Shown one piece after another: positions 41,599-50,829 of a stretch of 64,000 bases of DNA. The stretch is taken from positions 310,001 through 374,000 of the forward strand of contig JAHBUS010000002.1 in the NCBI GenBank assembly GCA_019637955.1, given 5' to 3'. Every line of letters begins with the position of its first letter. Within the stretch, counting starts at the first letter, position 1. A program made the position numbers and the translations under genes. This DNA comes from Pseudobdellovibrionaceae bacterium. Its GTDB lineage: Bacteria; Bdellovibrionota; Bdellovibrionia; Bdellovibrionales; Bdellovibrionaceae. The notes under the pieces were generated by a model. The model was not told the origin of the DNA. It did not search any database and saw nothing but the letters and a program-made list of their open reading frames with translations.

Positions 41599-42669
41599 GT
41601 GGCTGAAGAGAACGACGAAAAGACGGAAGAGGCGACGCAGACGCGGCGGGATGAGTTCCGCAAGCGTGGCCAAGTTCCGCAAACCAAAGAGTTTGCGAGC
41701 GCCTTCTTTTTGCTCGCGCTGGCCGGGGTCCTCGGCGGGCTTTCGCGCTATTTCTTCCAAGAGCTTCACGAGCTCTTTACCTACAGTTACGGCGGGCAAC
41801 TGGTGGCCATGATCCGCCAGGACACCTACCTGGAGGCGGCACGCTTCGCGGGTTTGAAATTCGTGACGTTGATCGCGCCTTTTTTGGGGATGTCGTTTGT
41901 CATCGGTGTCGGCTCGAGCGTTTTGCAAACGGGCTTTCTCCAGGTTGAAGATGCCCTCACCCCGAAATTTGAAAAGATCGACCCCTTGCAAGGCTTCAAA
42001 CGGATGTTCAGCTTGCGGGCGCTCTCCGAGGGCGTGAAGGCCCTGCTAAAAATGGGACTGATCGCCGCCGTCGTTTATTTCTTGCTCCGCAAAGAAGTCG
42101 GGCAAATGCCTCTTTTGATCAATTACTCCACGGCCCAGCTCGCGGCTTATGTCGGAATGGTCTCGATCAAGCTCTTTGCCGGTATCGGCGCGGCCATGAT
42201 CGTCTTGGGCGCGGCCGATTTCTTTTTCCAACGCTGGGACATCGAGAAAAAGATGATGATGACCAAGCAAGAGGTCAAAGAAGAAATGAAGAACCGCGAG
42301 CTTGATCCCATGATCAAGGCGCGCATCCGACGCGTCCAGCGCGAAATGGCCAATAAACGCATGATGCAGAAGGTCCCCACGGCCGACGTCATCATCACCA
42401 ATCCCACGCACATCGCGGTCGCAATCAAGTACGGCGCGGATCTCCCGGCGCCGCAGCTGATCGCCAAGGGCGGGGACCTGGTGGCCGAGAAGATCAAAGA
42501 AATCGCCCGTGAGCATAAAATTCCGATCGTTGAGAACAAACCCCTGGCGCGCACGATTTTCAAAACCATGAAGATCGGGCAGGTGATCCCCCGCGAATTG
42601 TACGTGGCCGTGGCCGAGGTTCTCTCGTTCGTTTACCGTTTGCGACGTAAAATGAAGGGCCGTATCTGA
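41599..42669 (+). CDS. flhB: Flagellar export switch protein FlhB
   Basis: 356 residues. N-terminal EKTEEATQTRRDEFRKRGQV, four helices, and the autocleaved NPTH site (IITNPTHIAVAIKY) that switches secretion from rod-hook to filament substrates. GTG start; overlaps flhA by one base. Confidence 0.97.
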   Translation: MAEENDEKTEEATQTRRDEFRKRGQVPQTKEFASAFFLLALAGVLGGLSRYFFQELHELFTYSYGGQLVAMIRQDTYLEAARFAGLKFVTLIAPFLGMSFVIGVGSSVLQTGFLQVEDALTPKFEKIDPLQGFKRMFSLRALSEGVKALLKMGLIAAVVYFLLRKEVGQMPLLINYSTAQLAAYVGMVSIKLFAGIGAAMIVLGAADFFFQRWDIEKKMMMTKQEVKEEMKNRELDPMIKARIRRVQREMANKRMMQKVPTADVIITNPTHIAVAIKYGADLPAPQLIAKGGDLVAEKIKEIAREHKIPIVENKPLARTIFKTMKIGQVIPRELYVAVAEVLSFVYRLRRKMKGRI

Positions 42670-44768
42670 TGGATGGCATTTTTCAGTTTCTGAGACGTTT
42701 TGAAAAATACACGCGCAACACCGACCTGTTGATGGCCGGAGGCCTGCTCGCGATTTTGTCGGTCATGATCATCCCGCTTCCGGCCGTTCTTCTCGATATC
42801 ACGCTGGCTTTCTCGCTGGCCTTGTCTGTTTTGATTTTGCTCGTCGCGATTTACACGCAAAAGGCTCTTGAATTCTCGGTTTTCCCGTCCTTGCTTTTGA
42901 TCACCACGTTGTACCGTCTGGCCTTGAACGTGGCGACGACACGCCTGATCCTCACGCACGGACACGAGGGACCCAAAGCCGCCGGTGAAGTGATCCAGGC
43001 GTTCGGGAACTTCGTCATCGGGAACAACTACGTCATCGGTTTCATCGTCTTCGTGATCTTGGTCGTCATCAATTTCGTGGTCATCACCAAAGGTGCCGGC
43101 CGCGTCGCCGAGGTCTCGGCCCGGTTCACGTTGGACGCCATGCCCGGTAAACAGATGGCCATCGACGCCGATCTCAACTCCGGCCTCATCACCGAAGCCG
43201 ATGCCAAACGCCGCCGATCCGAAATCGAGCAAGAAGCGAACTTCTACGGGGCCATGGATGGTGCCAGCAAGTTCGTTCGCGGTGACGCGATCGCGGGGAT
43301 CATCATCACCGCGGTCAACATTCTCGGTGGCTTGGCGATCGGCGTGATGCAAAAAGGCCTCGACATCTCGACGGCCGCTAAATACTACACAATGCTCTCG
43401 ATCGGTGACGGTTTGATGGCGCAAATTCCGGCGCTGATCATCTCGACCGCGGCCGGCTTGGTCGTCACTCGCAGCACGGGCAACGACAAGAACATGGGAA
43501 CCGAAATGGTCGGCCAGTTGTTCGTCAACCCGCGTGCGATCGGCACCTCTGGCGGCGTGATCTGCCTTCTCGGTCTGGTGCCGGGATTGCCGACGATTCC
43601 GTTTTTGCTCATGGGCGGGATGATGGGCGCCATCGCCTGGTTCATCAAGAAAACGGGCGAAGAGCAAAAAGCGCAAGAGCGCCGTCAGGCCGAAGAGACG
43701 GCCGCCAGCCCGGCCAAAGAAAACATCGAAACGCTGCTTCCCTTGGACATGGTCGAACTCGAAGTGGGTTACGGTCTGATCAATGTGGTCGAGAGCGAAA
43801 ACTCAGGCGACCTGCTCGAACGCATCGCCAGCATTCGAAAGCAATTCGCCTTGGATCTTGGTATCGTGGTTCCGAGCATCCACATCCGCGACAATTTGCA
43901 GCTCGCTTCGGGCGAGTACCGATTGCTCATCAAAGGCAATCGCGTGGGTGGCGGCGTGCTGCGTCCCGATGCGCTCCTGGCCATGGATCCCGGAAACGTT
44001 TCGGATCCCGTGGACGGAATCCCCACCAAGGAGCCCGCGTTTGGTCTCGATGCGCTGTGGATCTCACCTCCCAACAAAGAACAGGCCGAGCTTTCGGGCT
44101 ACACCGTGGTGGATCTGCCCACGGTCATGGCGACCCATTTGACCGAGATCATCCGCTCGCATGCGCATGAACTCTTGGGCCGTCAAGAGGCCTCGAGCCT
44201 GATCGAAAATTTCAAGAAAACGCATCCCAAGGTGGTCGAAGATCTGATTCCCGAACAGCTTTCGCTGGGTGCGGTGGTCCGCGTCCTGCAAGCTTTGCTG
44301 AAAGAGCAGGTTTCGATCCGCGATTTGCGCACGATCTTCGAAACGCTTTCGGATGAAGCGACGAAAACCAAAGACATCGAGTCTTTGACCGAATCCGTGC
44401 GCAAGGCGATGGCCCGCACGATCACGGCCAAATTTGCGACCGATTCGAACACGGTGCCCGTAATGACCTTGCACCCCAATATCGAAGAGTTGATCGCGAA
44501 CAGCCTGCTGCAAACCGAGCAGGGCGTTCAGCTCGTGATGGATCCGCACACGGCGCAAGGTTTGATCACCGAAATCGCCCGCACCGTCGAAGGCCATCCC
44601 GAGATCGCCGGTCAGCCCATCTTGCTGACGAGCCCGACCTCGCGCCGCCACCTGTACAAACTCACCAGCCGCTTCATTCCGCAGTTGGTGGTTTTGTCCC
44701 ACACCGAATTGACGCCCGATACGAATGTTAAATCCGTTGGAGTCGTGGAGCTGAGCCATGCAGGTTAA
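42669..44768 (+). CDS. flhA: Flagellar export apparatus protein FlhA
   Basis: 699 residues. Eight N-terminal helices, FHIPEP-type conserved loop (RVAEVSARFTLDAMPGKQMA), and a large cytoplasmic domain that docks export substrates. Overlaps flhF by 11 nt. Confidence 0.97.
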   Translation: MDGIFQFLRRFEKYTRNTDLLMAGGLLAILSVMIIPLPAVLLDITLAFSLALSVLILLVAIYTQKALEFSVFPSLLLITTLYRLALNVATTRLILTHGHEGPKAAGEVIQAFGNFVIGNNYVIGFIVFVILVVINFVVITKGAGRVAEVSARFTLDAMPGKQMAIDADLNSGLITEADAKRRRSEIEQEANFYGAMDGASKFVRGDAIAGIIITAVNILGGLAIGVMQKGLDISTAAKYYTMLSIGDGLMAQIPALIISTAAGLVVTRSTGNDKNMGTEMVGQLFVNPRAIGTSGGVICLLGLVPGLPTIPFLLMGGMMGAIAWFIKKTGEEQKAQERRQAEETAASPAKENIETLLPLDMVELEVGYGLINVVESENSGDLLERIASIRKQFALDLGIVVPSIHIRDNLQLASGEYRLLIKGNRVGGGVLRPDALLAMDPGNVSDPVDGIPTKEPAFGLDALWISPPNKEQAELSGYTVVDLPTVMATHLTEIIRSHAHELLGRQEASSLIENFKKTHPKVVEDLIPEQLSLGAVVRVLQALLKEQVSIRDLRTIFETLSDEATKTKDIESLTESVRKAMARTITAKFATDSNTVPVMTLHPNIEELIANSLLQTEQGVQLVMDPHTAQGLITEIARTVEGHPEIAGQPILLTSPTSRRHLYKLTSRFIPQLVVLSHTELTPDTNVKSVGVVELSHAG

Positions 44769-46284
44769 GAAATTTGAAGCGCGTACGATGAAAGAGGCCC
44801 TCGAGATGGTCAAGAAACACCTTGGCCCCGAGGCCATCATTCTTGGCGCCCGCGACAACCGCAAGAGCTTCGGCTTGGTCGGAGAGGGCAGCGTGGAAAT
44901 CACCGCGGCGATCTCCGAAGAGGTGCTTCAGAAAAAGCGCTACACCGAATCCAAGATGCGCCCTCAGGACCGCGAGCGTTTCCAAGCGTCTCCGGCCCGC
45001 GTGCAAAAACAGGTCATGGAAAATTTCGTGAATAAGTACATGGAAGACAACAAGCCCAAAAGTCCCGTGACCCGCACGCGCTACATCGACATCGATGATC
45101 AGCAAGAAGAGATTGGCCAAGCCGACTCCGCCGCGCAAACGCGGATCAAGTCGGCCGCGCAGCGTGCCTGGAATGCCATGCACGCGCACGGGGACTCGCC
45201 GGCCGCGGCGTTCTTCGAGGCCGATGGCGGCGGAGGAGGACAACGCGCGCCTCAGGCTTCGGCCCCTGCGCCCAACTCCCTCAAAGCCCGCATTGAAGCC
45301 TTTCAATCTCGCGGAGCGGCTCCCGCCGCTGCGGTCAAGACCGCCGCGATGCCGAGCCAAGATCAGTCCGAACTGACGGCGCTTCGCTCAGAACTCGCCG
45401 GATTGAAGCACGCCCTCGCCCAATTTCAAAAGGTTCCGCAGACGGTGGTCGGCGCCCATCCGGGTTCGGACTACGGTTTGTCCTACGAATTCAGCCCCAC
45501 GTTTGAAAAGCTCACCGCCGCGGGCCTTTTGCCCGAGATCGCGGCCGAAATCTTAAACGTCGCGCAGTCGCAAATGCCTCCCGTGCGCTTTAAAAACAAA
45601 GCTCTGGTCGACGCGTGGACCGCGCGCTACCTGCTCGACAGCACCCAGATCGTGGGCGATCGCGCTCCCGCCAAAGTGCAAATCTTCGTGGGACCTTCGG
45701 GTTCGGGCAAGACGTCGGCGATGGTCAAATTGGCCGCTCACGCCGCCGTGAAGGATCAGAAAAAAGTGGTTCTGCTCACCACCGACACCTATAAAGTCGG
45801 CGCCGCGGACCAGATGCGCATTTACGCGCAAATTTTGAACGTGCCCTTCGCGGTCGTGCGCAAGCAGAGCGATTGGACGTATCTGATGAACCAGCTGGCG
45901 GGGTACGATTTGATTCTCTGCGATTTCCCCGGCATGAGCCTCAAAAGCGTCGAAGAGATCTCGCTCCTGCGCGGTTTGCTGCCTCCCGACTCGATCCAAT
46001 CCGATATTCACTTGGTTCTCCCCACGACGGCGAAGAACGAAGATTTGTACGAGGCGGGACGTCGCTTCAAGGTCACGCACTTTAAAGACGTGATCTTCAC
46101 GGGGCTGGATCAGTCGACCCAGCACGGGAACATCTACAACTTCATGAAACACTTTGGCGTCCCGCTCCACTCGTTCGGCATCGGCACCCGCGTGCCCGAA
46201 GACATCGAGATGGCGACGCGCGAACGCGTCCTGGATTTGATTTTCAAACTCTCGAAAATGAAAAAAGCGGAGGACGAAGCGTGA
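44758..46284 (+). CDS. flhF: Flagellar SRP-type GTPase FlhF
   Basis: 508 residues. N-terminal basic domain (MQVKKFEARTMKEALEMVKK), Ala-rich linker, then SRP GTPase: GPSGSGKTSAMVKLAAHA (G1), TDTYKVGAADQM (G2), DFPGMS (G3) and TGLDQSTQHG (G4/5). It sets flagellar number and polar location with FlhG. Confidence 0.93.
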   Translation: MQVKKFEARTMKEALEMVKKHLGPEAIILGARDNRKSFGLVGEGSVEITAAISEEVLQKKRYTESKMRPQDRERFQASPARVQKQVMENFVNKYMEDNKPKSPVTRTRYIDIDDQQEEIGQADSAAQTRIKSAAQRAWNAMHAHGDSPAAAFFEADGGGGGQRAPQASAPAPNSLKARIEAFQSRGAAPAAAVKTAAMPSQDQSELTALRSELAGLKHALAQFQKVPQTVVGAHPGSDYGLSYEFSPTFEKLTAAGLLPEIAAEILNVAQSQMPPVRFKNKALVDAWTARYLLDSTQIVGDRAPAKVQIFVGPSGSGKTSAMVKLAAHAAVKDQKKVVLLTTDTYKVGAADQMRIYAQILNVPFAVVRKQSDWTYLMNQLAGYDLILCDFPGMSLKSVEEISLLRGLLPPDSIQSDIHLVLPTTAKNEDLYEAGRRFKVTHFKDVIFTGLDQSTQHGNIYNFMKHFGVPLHSFGIGTRVPEDIEMATRERVLDLIFKLSKMKKAEDEA

Positions 46285-47117
46285 CTTCTCAACGCAGCTC
46301 TCAACGTGGACCCCAGCGCACACGCACGGTGAGCGTGACTTCGGGCAAAGGCGGCGTCGGTAAAACGACCCTCACGTGCAATCTGGCTTGGTCGCTCGCG
46401 CAACAAGGCCGCCGCGTTCTGATTCTGGACGGCGATCTGGGCATGGCGAATGTCGACCTGTTCTTCGGCGCCAAGGCGCGCGGTCATCTTTTGGAAATCT
46501 TGCAAGGGGAGAAGACGGTTGAGGAGATTCTCACGCCGCTGGCGCCCCGAATCGATTTGATTTCGGGCGGCTCCGGATTTGTCGAGATGAACCGCTTAAG
46601 TGGCTTCGAACGCCGCTCCCTCGTGGAGGCGGTGATGGGTCTTGAGTACCGCTATGACGATATCGTCATCGACACCGCTCCCGGGATTTCGGACAACGTT
46701 CTTTACCTCAATGCGGCCGCCGATCATATCACGGTGGTGATCACGCCCGATCCCGCGAGCCTCACGGACTCGTACGCGCTGATCAAGGTTTTGTACCAAG
46801 TGCACAAAGAAACGCGCTTCTCGATCGTTTGCAATCAAGTGCGCGATGAAATCGAGGGGATGGGACTCTACTCTCGCTTCTCGGATGCGGTGAACCGCTT
46901 TCTTTCGGTGGGCCTCGATTACTGGGGTTCGATTCCGCAGGATTCTCTCCTCAGAAAGTCGACCCAGATGCAGCGTCTCATTTTGAGACAGGATCCAACC
47001 AATAATGCCTCGCGGGCTTTGCAAGCGATTTCTCAGAATTTGCAACAGGCCCAGGCGAAAAACACGACCTTGGAAGGCTCGCCCCTGTTCTGGGAGCAAG
47101 TCATGGGCGTGGCCTAA
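46281..47117 (+). CDS. flhG: MinD-like flagellar number regulator FlhG
   Basis: 278 residues. Deviant Walker A SGKGGVGKTTLTCNLA, DGDLGMANVDLFFG, and the IDTAPGIS switch II. Activates FlhF GTPase. The short basic N-terminus (QRSSQRGPQRTR) lacks a clear DQAxxLR activator helix. Overlaps flhF by 4 nt. Confidence 0.93.
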   Translation: MTSQRSSQRGPQRTRTVSVTSGKGGVGKTTLTCNLAWSLAQQGRRVLILDGDLGMANVDLFFGAKARGHLLEILQGEKTVEEILTPLAPRIDLISGGSGFVEMNRLSGFERRSLVEAVMGLEYRYDDIVIDTAPGISDNVLYLNAAADHITVVITPDPASLTDSYALIKVLYQVHKETRFSIVCNQVRDEIEGMGLYSRFSDAVNRFLSVGLDYWGSIPQDSLLRKSTQMQRLILRQDPTNNASRALQAISQNLQQAQAKNTTLEGSPLFWEQVMGVA

Positions 47118-47210
47118 TCCAGAAGGCCAGCTCGGCAGGGCTGGCACCAAGAGATTTGGACTTTTGAAAGAAGCAGCTTTTGTTACACTAGTGAGACGGG
47201 CAGGGGATGA

Positions 47211-47999
47211 ATGGCGAAAAATACCGCAGCATTAAAGAAGTATAAAGACGAGCCGCAAAGGCTCACGCAAGAACAAAAAGACAAGTTGATCACCGAATAT
47301 GCTCCCCTGATCAAATTCATCGCGCAAAAAATCGCCGTGCGTTTGCCCTCGAATATCGAGCTTGATGACTTGATCTCGGCCGGCGTGATCGGGCTCATGG
47401 ACGCCATCGACAAGTGGGATCCGAGCCGCGACAATAAATTCAAAACTTACGCCGAATTCCGCATCCGTGGCGCAATTCTCGATGAACTTCGCGCTCAGGA
47501 CTGGGTTCCCCGTTCGATTCGTGACAAGGCCAAGCTGCTCGACAAGACGATTCAGAATCTTGAATCGGATCTGGGCCGCACCGCCACCGAGGACGAGATC
47601 GCCAAGGCCATGAATATTTCGATGGACGAGTTCCACGATTTGCTCAATCAAGTTCGCCCGGTGTCGCTGCTCTCGATTGACGAAGCTCAGTCGTTCAGCA
47701 ACGTCGACAAAAAATCGATTTTGAATATCCTTGAAGGAACGAAGCTGAACAATCCCTACGTCCAGCTCAATATCAAAACCGTCAAGGATGTGGTCACGCA
47801 AGCGATTGAGGAGTTGCCCGAGCGTCAACGCCTGGTCCTGTCCCTCTATTATTACGAAGACCTCAACTTGAAAGAGATCGGCAAGGTCCTGCGCGTGACG
47901 GAGAGTCGCGTGTCTCAGCTCCATGCTCAGGCGGTTTCGCGCCTACGCAACAAGCTGACTCAAGTCTTGGGTACCGAAGAGATCGACGCGGCCTCTTGA
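47211..47999 (+). CDS. fliA: Flagellar sigma factor FliA (sigma-28)
   Basis: 262 residues. Region 2 (DLISAGVIGLMDAIDKWDP, FKTYAEFRIRGAILDELR, DWVPRSIR), region 3 and region 4 (ELPERQRLVLSLYYYEDLNL, TESRVSQLHAQA). Directs late flagellar and chemotaxis genes at TAAA-N15-GCCGATAA. ATG 47211 after AGGGGA; 93-nt gap after flhG with a weak hairpin only. Confidence 0.96.
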   Translation: MAKNTAALKKYKDEPQRLTQEQKDKLITEYAPLIKFIAQKIAVRLPSNIELDDLISAGVIGLMDAIDKWDPSRDNKFKTYAEFRIRGAILDELRAQDWVPRSIRDKAKLLDKTIQNLESDLGRTATEDEIAKAMNISMDEFHDLLNQVRPVSLLSIDEAQSFSNVDKKSILNILEGTKLNNPYVQLNIKTVKDVVTQAIEELPERQRLVLSLYYYEDLNLKEIGKVLRVTESRVSQLHAQAVSRLRNKLTQVLGTEEIDAAS

Positions 48000-48031
48000 C
48001 TCCCGGCCGCGCCCGCTTGAACCTTAAAAAT

Positions 48032-48481
48032 ATGAAAACAGCACTCCTGACCGCAATCATGGGTTTATCCCTGGCCTTTTCACTTCCGGCTCGCGCGAGC
48101 GACGAGCAGGTCAAAGCCATTCGCGAAATGTTTCAAGCCATGGAAATCGAGAAGACGGTCAACGAAACTCTGGGGGCGACCGCGGCCATGCTGGCGGCGC
48201 AGACGGAGAATCCTGTCAAGGCCAAGCCCCTGATGGAGAAGTTCATTCAAGAAACGATCGGCTTCAAGGCGGTCGAAGCCGACATGATCAAGCTCTACCA
48301 AACCAACTTCAGTCTAGCTGAAGTTCAGGAGATCACCAAATTTTACAAAACTCCTGCCGGCAAAAAGCTGGCGGGTAAACAGAGCGAACTCTTTAAAGAG
48401 GGCGCCGAGATCGGTCAAGCCAAGCTCCTCGCCAAGCAGGAGGAGCTCCAAAAAATCATCGAACAGGTCAATAAGAAGTAG
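48032..48481 (+). CDS. Secreted DUF2059-like protein
   Basis: 149 residues. Signal peptide (LLTAIMGLSLAFSLPARA), then an all-alpha domain (REMFQAMEIEKTVNETL, YQTNFSLAEVQEITKFYKTPAGKKL) matching DUF2059, periplasmic, function unknown. Follows fliA by 32 nt and may be co-transcribed. Overlaps the convergent single-REC gene by 14 nt. Confidence 0.8.
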   Translation: MKTALLTAIMGLSLAFSLPARASDEQVKAIREMFQAMEIEKTVNETLGATAAMLAAQTENPVKAKPLMEKFIQETIGFKAVEADMIKLYQTNFSLAEVQEITKFYKTPAGKKLAGKQSELFKEGAEIGQAKLLAKQEELQKIIEQVNKK

Positions 48482-48959
48482 CGGTCTGCTCGGGCATTTC
48501 GGTGTCTCGCACGACGCTTAAGTGACGTGGACGCTCGCTCTTCTGAAGTTCTTCGGCAAACAGAGCCTGGACCTCCGAGAGAATTTGCGTCGCGTTTTGG
48601 CGCTTCGAAACGTAGCCAATTTGGTGGAAGAATTCGGTTTCAATTTTCTTCACGCGCGAGGGCGACTCGGCCGAGAGGACGATCACCGGGATCTTCTCTT
48701 TGAACCACTTCGAAGGAATGAAAGACGATTCCATCCATAAACGCTCGAAGTTCTTCAAGGCCGCGTCTCCGCGGAGAGAAGGCATGCGCCAGTCGAGAAG
48801 AATCAGGTCGAAACGGCGTTCGGTCATGCGCTCGATCGCCTCATAAGGATGGCTTACGCAGGTGATCTTCGTGTTCAGAGCGTTCGCCAAGTGCGAAGCC
48901 ATCAAACTTTGAAACTCAACGTCGTCGTCCACGAACAGAACTTTCTTTTGATTTGTCAT
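48468..48959 (-). CDS. Single-domain response regulator
   Basis: 163 residues. REC only: FVDDDVEFQSL, phospho-acceptor Asp56 (LILLDWRMPS), Ser/Thr switch VLSAES and conserved Lys (YVSKRQ). A longer-than-CheY insertion (about residues 70-90) and a 25-residue tail. No output domain, so it acts by docking or as a phosphate relay. Near the NtrC/HPt/hybrid-kinase genes. Confidence 0.88.
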   Translation of the reverse strand: MTNQKKVLFVDDDVEFQSLMASHLANALNTKITCVSHPYEAIERMTERRFDLILLDWRMPSLRGDAALKNFERLWMESSFIPSKWFKEKIPVIVLSAESPSRVKKIETEFFHQIGYVSKRQNATQILSEVQALFAEELQKSERPRHLSVVRDTEMPEQTATSY

Positions 48960-49159
48960 GTGTCCCTCACACCTGTGTAGATTTCTTGACCCCAGAATGC
49001 CCCTGAAATCACTTATACTTCTTCCAAAGGCAATTCAGCGGCCCGGCGCGAACGCGAATATACAAGGTTTCTAAAGTTGACCTCGGGATTTTTGCCGCGT
49101 TAGTAAAGAGGGCGCGGCGGAAATAAGCCCCGCAAGAAAAAGAGCACGAGGAGTTGATC
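48960..49159. promoter_or_regulatory. Divergent intergenic region of the phosphorelay genes
   Basis: Contains TATACT (49014-49019) as a possible plus-strand -10, and on the minus strand a weak sigma-54-like GGGCCG-ctgaa-TTGCC (49030-49044, GG-N10-GC) facing the single-REC gene. GAGGAG precedes the ATG at 49160. No terminator seen. Confidence 0.35.
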
Positions 49160-50560
49160 ATGGCTGAAATTCTTTTGATTGAAGACGATTTTGACTTGGC
49201 AGAAATGATTCAAGCATTTCTCAAACAAAAAGGACATCACTGCGTTCACTCCGAGGACCCGGTGACCGCGCTTCAACACATTCAGTCCGAGAAGCTCAAA
49301 CCCGAATTGATCCTAACGGATCTCAAAATGCCCAGGATGAGCGGCATCGAGATTTTGCAGCAACTCAAAAAGAATCAAATCAATATTCCCGTCATCGTGA
49401 TCACCTCGAACCGCTCAATGGAGACTGCGGTCGAGGCGATTCACGAGGGCGCTTTCGATTACGTGGTGAAGCCGCTGAACTTGGCGCAAATTTTGATCAC
49501 GCTCGAACGGGCACTGTATTTGTCGCGCTTGCAAGGCGAGAATCAGACGCTCAAGACGGCGTTGCAAATCAAAGAAGGCACCAATCTTCCCGACGTTAAA
49601 GGCAAGAGCCCTCAGTTCTTGAAAGTTCTCGAGCTGGCCAAACGTGTGGCAAGCAGCACGGCGCACATCCTGGTCACCGGTGAAAGCGGAACGGGCAAAG
49701 AAGTGATCGCCCGCACGATTCACAAGCTCAGCGCGCGCGCGAAGAAGCCCTTCGTCGCGATCAACTGCTCGGCGATTCCCGAACAGCTGCTCGAGTCTGA
49801 ACTCTTCGGTCACGCTAAAGGTTCCTTTACCGGCGCCATTGATAAGAAAATCGGTCTCTTTGAAGAGGCTGAAGGTGGAACCCTGTTCCTCGATGAGATC
49901 GGCGATCTCAACCTTCAGTTGCAAGCCAAGCTCCTTCGCGTACTGCAAGAAAAGAAGTACCGACGCGTCGGTGAAAACCAGCAACGCGACGCCAACGTTC
50001 GCGTGATCTCGGCGACCCACAAAGATCTCGCCGAAGAAGTTAAAAAAGGAAACTTCCGTGAAGACTTGTTCTTCCGCTTGAACGTGATCCCCATCAAAAT
50101 CCCCACGCTGCGAGAACGGAAAGAGGACATCCTTCCTTTGGCGGACTTCTTCCTCAAAAAGTTCTCCAGCCTCAATGGCCGTGACAATTTGAGCTTCACG
50201 AAGGAAGCGGTTCAGTGGCTTCTTAGTCAGCACTGGAAGGGCAACGTCCGTGAACTCGAAAATACGATCGAACGTGCCGTTGTTCTTTGCCAAGGCAATC
50301 AGATTCCGGTCGAAGACCTTCGCGAGTTCGAGGCCATGGAGACGACAAAATCGCCTCTCGATTTCCTGGACACCGCCTCCGCCGACCCCACGGAGGTTCT
50401 GACGCTGGATCAGATCACGAAAAACTACATCAAGTTGGTCTTGAATAAAAACAATGGTGCTCGCGAGAAGACCGCCAAAGATCTCGCGATTGACCGTAAG
50501 ACCCTCTATCGCAAGATTCAAGAAATCGAGGCCGAAGGCCAGACCGTGGGTGCATTATGA
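49160..50560 (+). CDS. Sigma-54-dependent response regulator (NtrC/FlrC type)
   Basis: 466 residues. REC with Asp54 (LILTDLKMPRM); AAA+ with Walker A GESGTGKEV, loop GSFTGA (Ser variant of GAFTGA), GGTLFLDEIGDL, and R-finger region; Fis-type helix-turn-helix at the C-terminus (REKTAKDLAIDRKTLYRKI). Likely activates sigma-54 promoters such as those of the flagellar or stress genes in this window (inferred). Overlaps the HPt gene by 4 nt. Start ATG 49160 preferred to 49154. Confidence 0.94.
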   Translation: MAEILLIEDDFDLAEMIQAFLKQKGHHCVHSEDPVTALQHIQSEKLKPELILTDLKMPRMSGIEILQQLKKNQINIPVIVITSNRSMETAVEAIHEGAFDYVVKPLNLAQILITLERALYLSRLQGENQTLKTALQIKEGTNLPDVKGKSPQFLKVLELAKRVASSTAHILVTGESGTGKEVIARTIHKLSARAKKPFVAINCSAIPEQLLESELFGHAKGSFTGAIDKKIGLFEEAEGGTLFLDEIGDLNLQLQAKLLRVLQEKKYRRVGENQQRDANVRVISATHKDLAEEVKKGNFREDLFFRLNVIPIKIPTLRERKEDILPLADFFLKKFSSLNGRDNLSFTKEAVQWLLSQHWKGNVRELENTIERAVVLCQGNQIPVEDLREFEAMETTKSPLDFLDTASADPTEVLTLDQITKNYIKLVLNKNNGAREKTAKDLAIDRKTLYRKIQEIEAEGQTVGAL

Positions 50561-50829
50561 TCGATCAAGAAGTTCTTAAAAAGTACGTCACTCGTCGGCA
50601 GGAGGACTTTGAAAAGTGCCTCCTCGCGTTTGCGAAAAGAAACTACGCCGACATCGAGATGATCGGTCACAAGATGAAGGGCAATGGCACCACGTTCGGG
50701 TTTCCGGAGTTGTCAGAGCTCGGCGAGAGCCTCGAAAACGGCGCCGTCGCCAAAGACCATGATCTGCTCAAGCTGAAGCTCGATGAGTTCAAGGTTTGGC
50801 TGTCAGGCAAGTCGTCACTTGCGCACTAA
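50557..50829 (+). CDS. Histidine phosphotransfer (HPt) protein
   Basis: 90 residues, a single HPt four-helix unit. IGHKMKGNGTTFGFPELSEL carries phospho-His38. Passes phosphate from a hybrid kinase to a regulator; its coupled partner is the NtrC-type protein and its likely donor is the convergent hybrid kinase, with which it overlaps by 15 nt. Confidence 0.9.
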   Translation: MIDQEVLKKYVTRRQEDFEKCLLAFAKRNYADIEMIGHKMKGNGTTFGFPELSELGESLENGAVAKDHDLLKLKLDEFKVWLSGKSSLAH

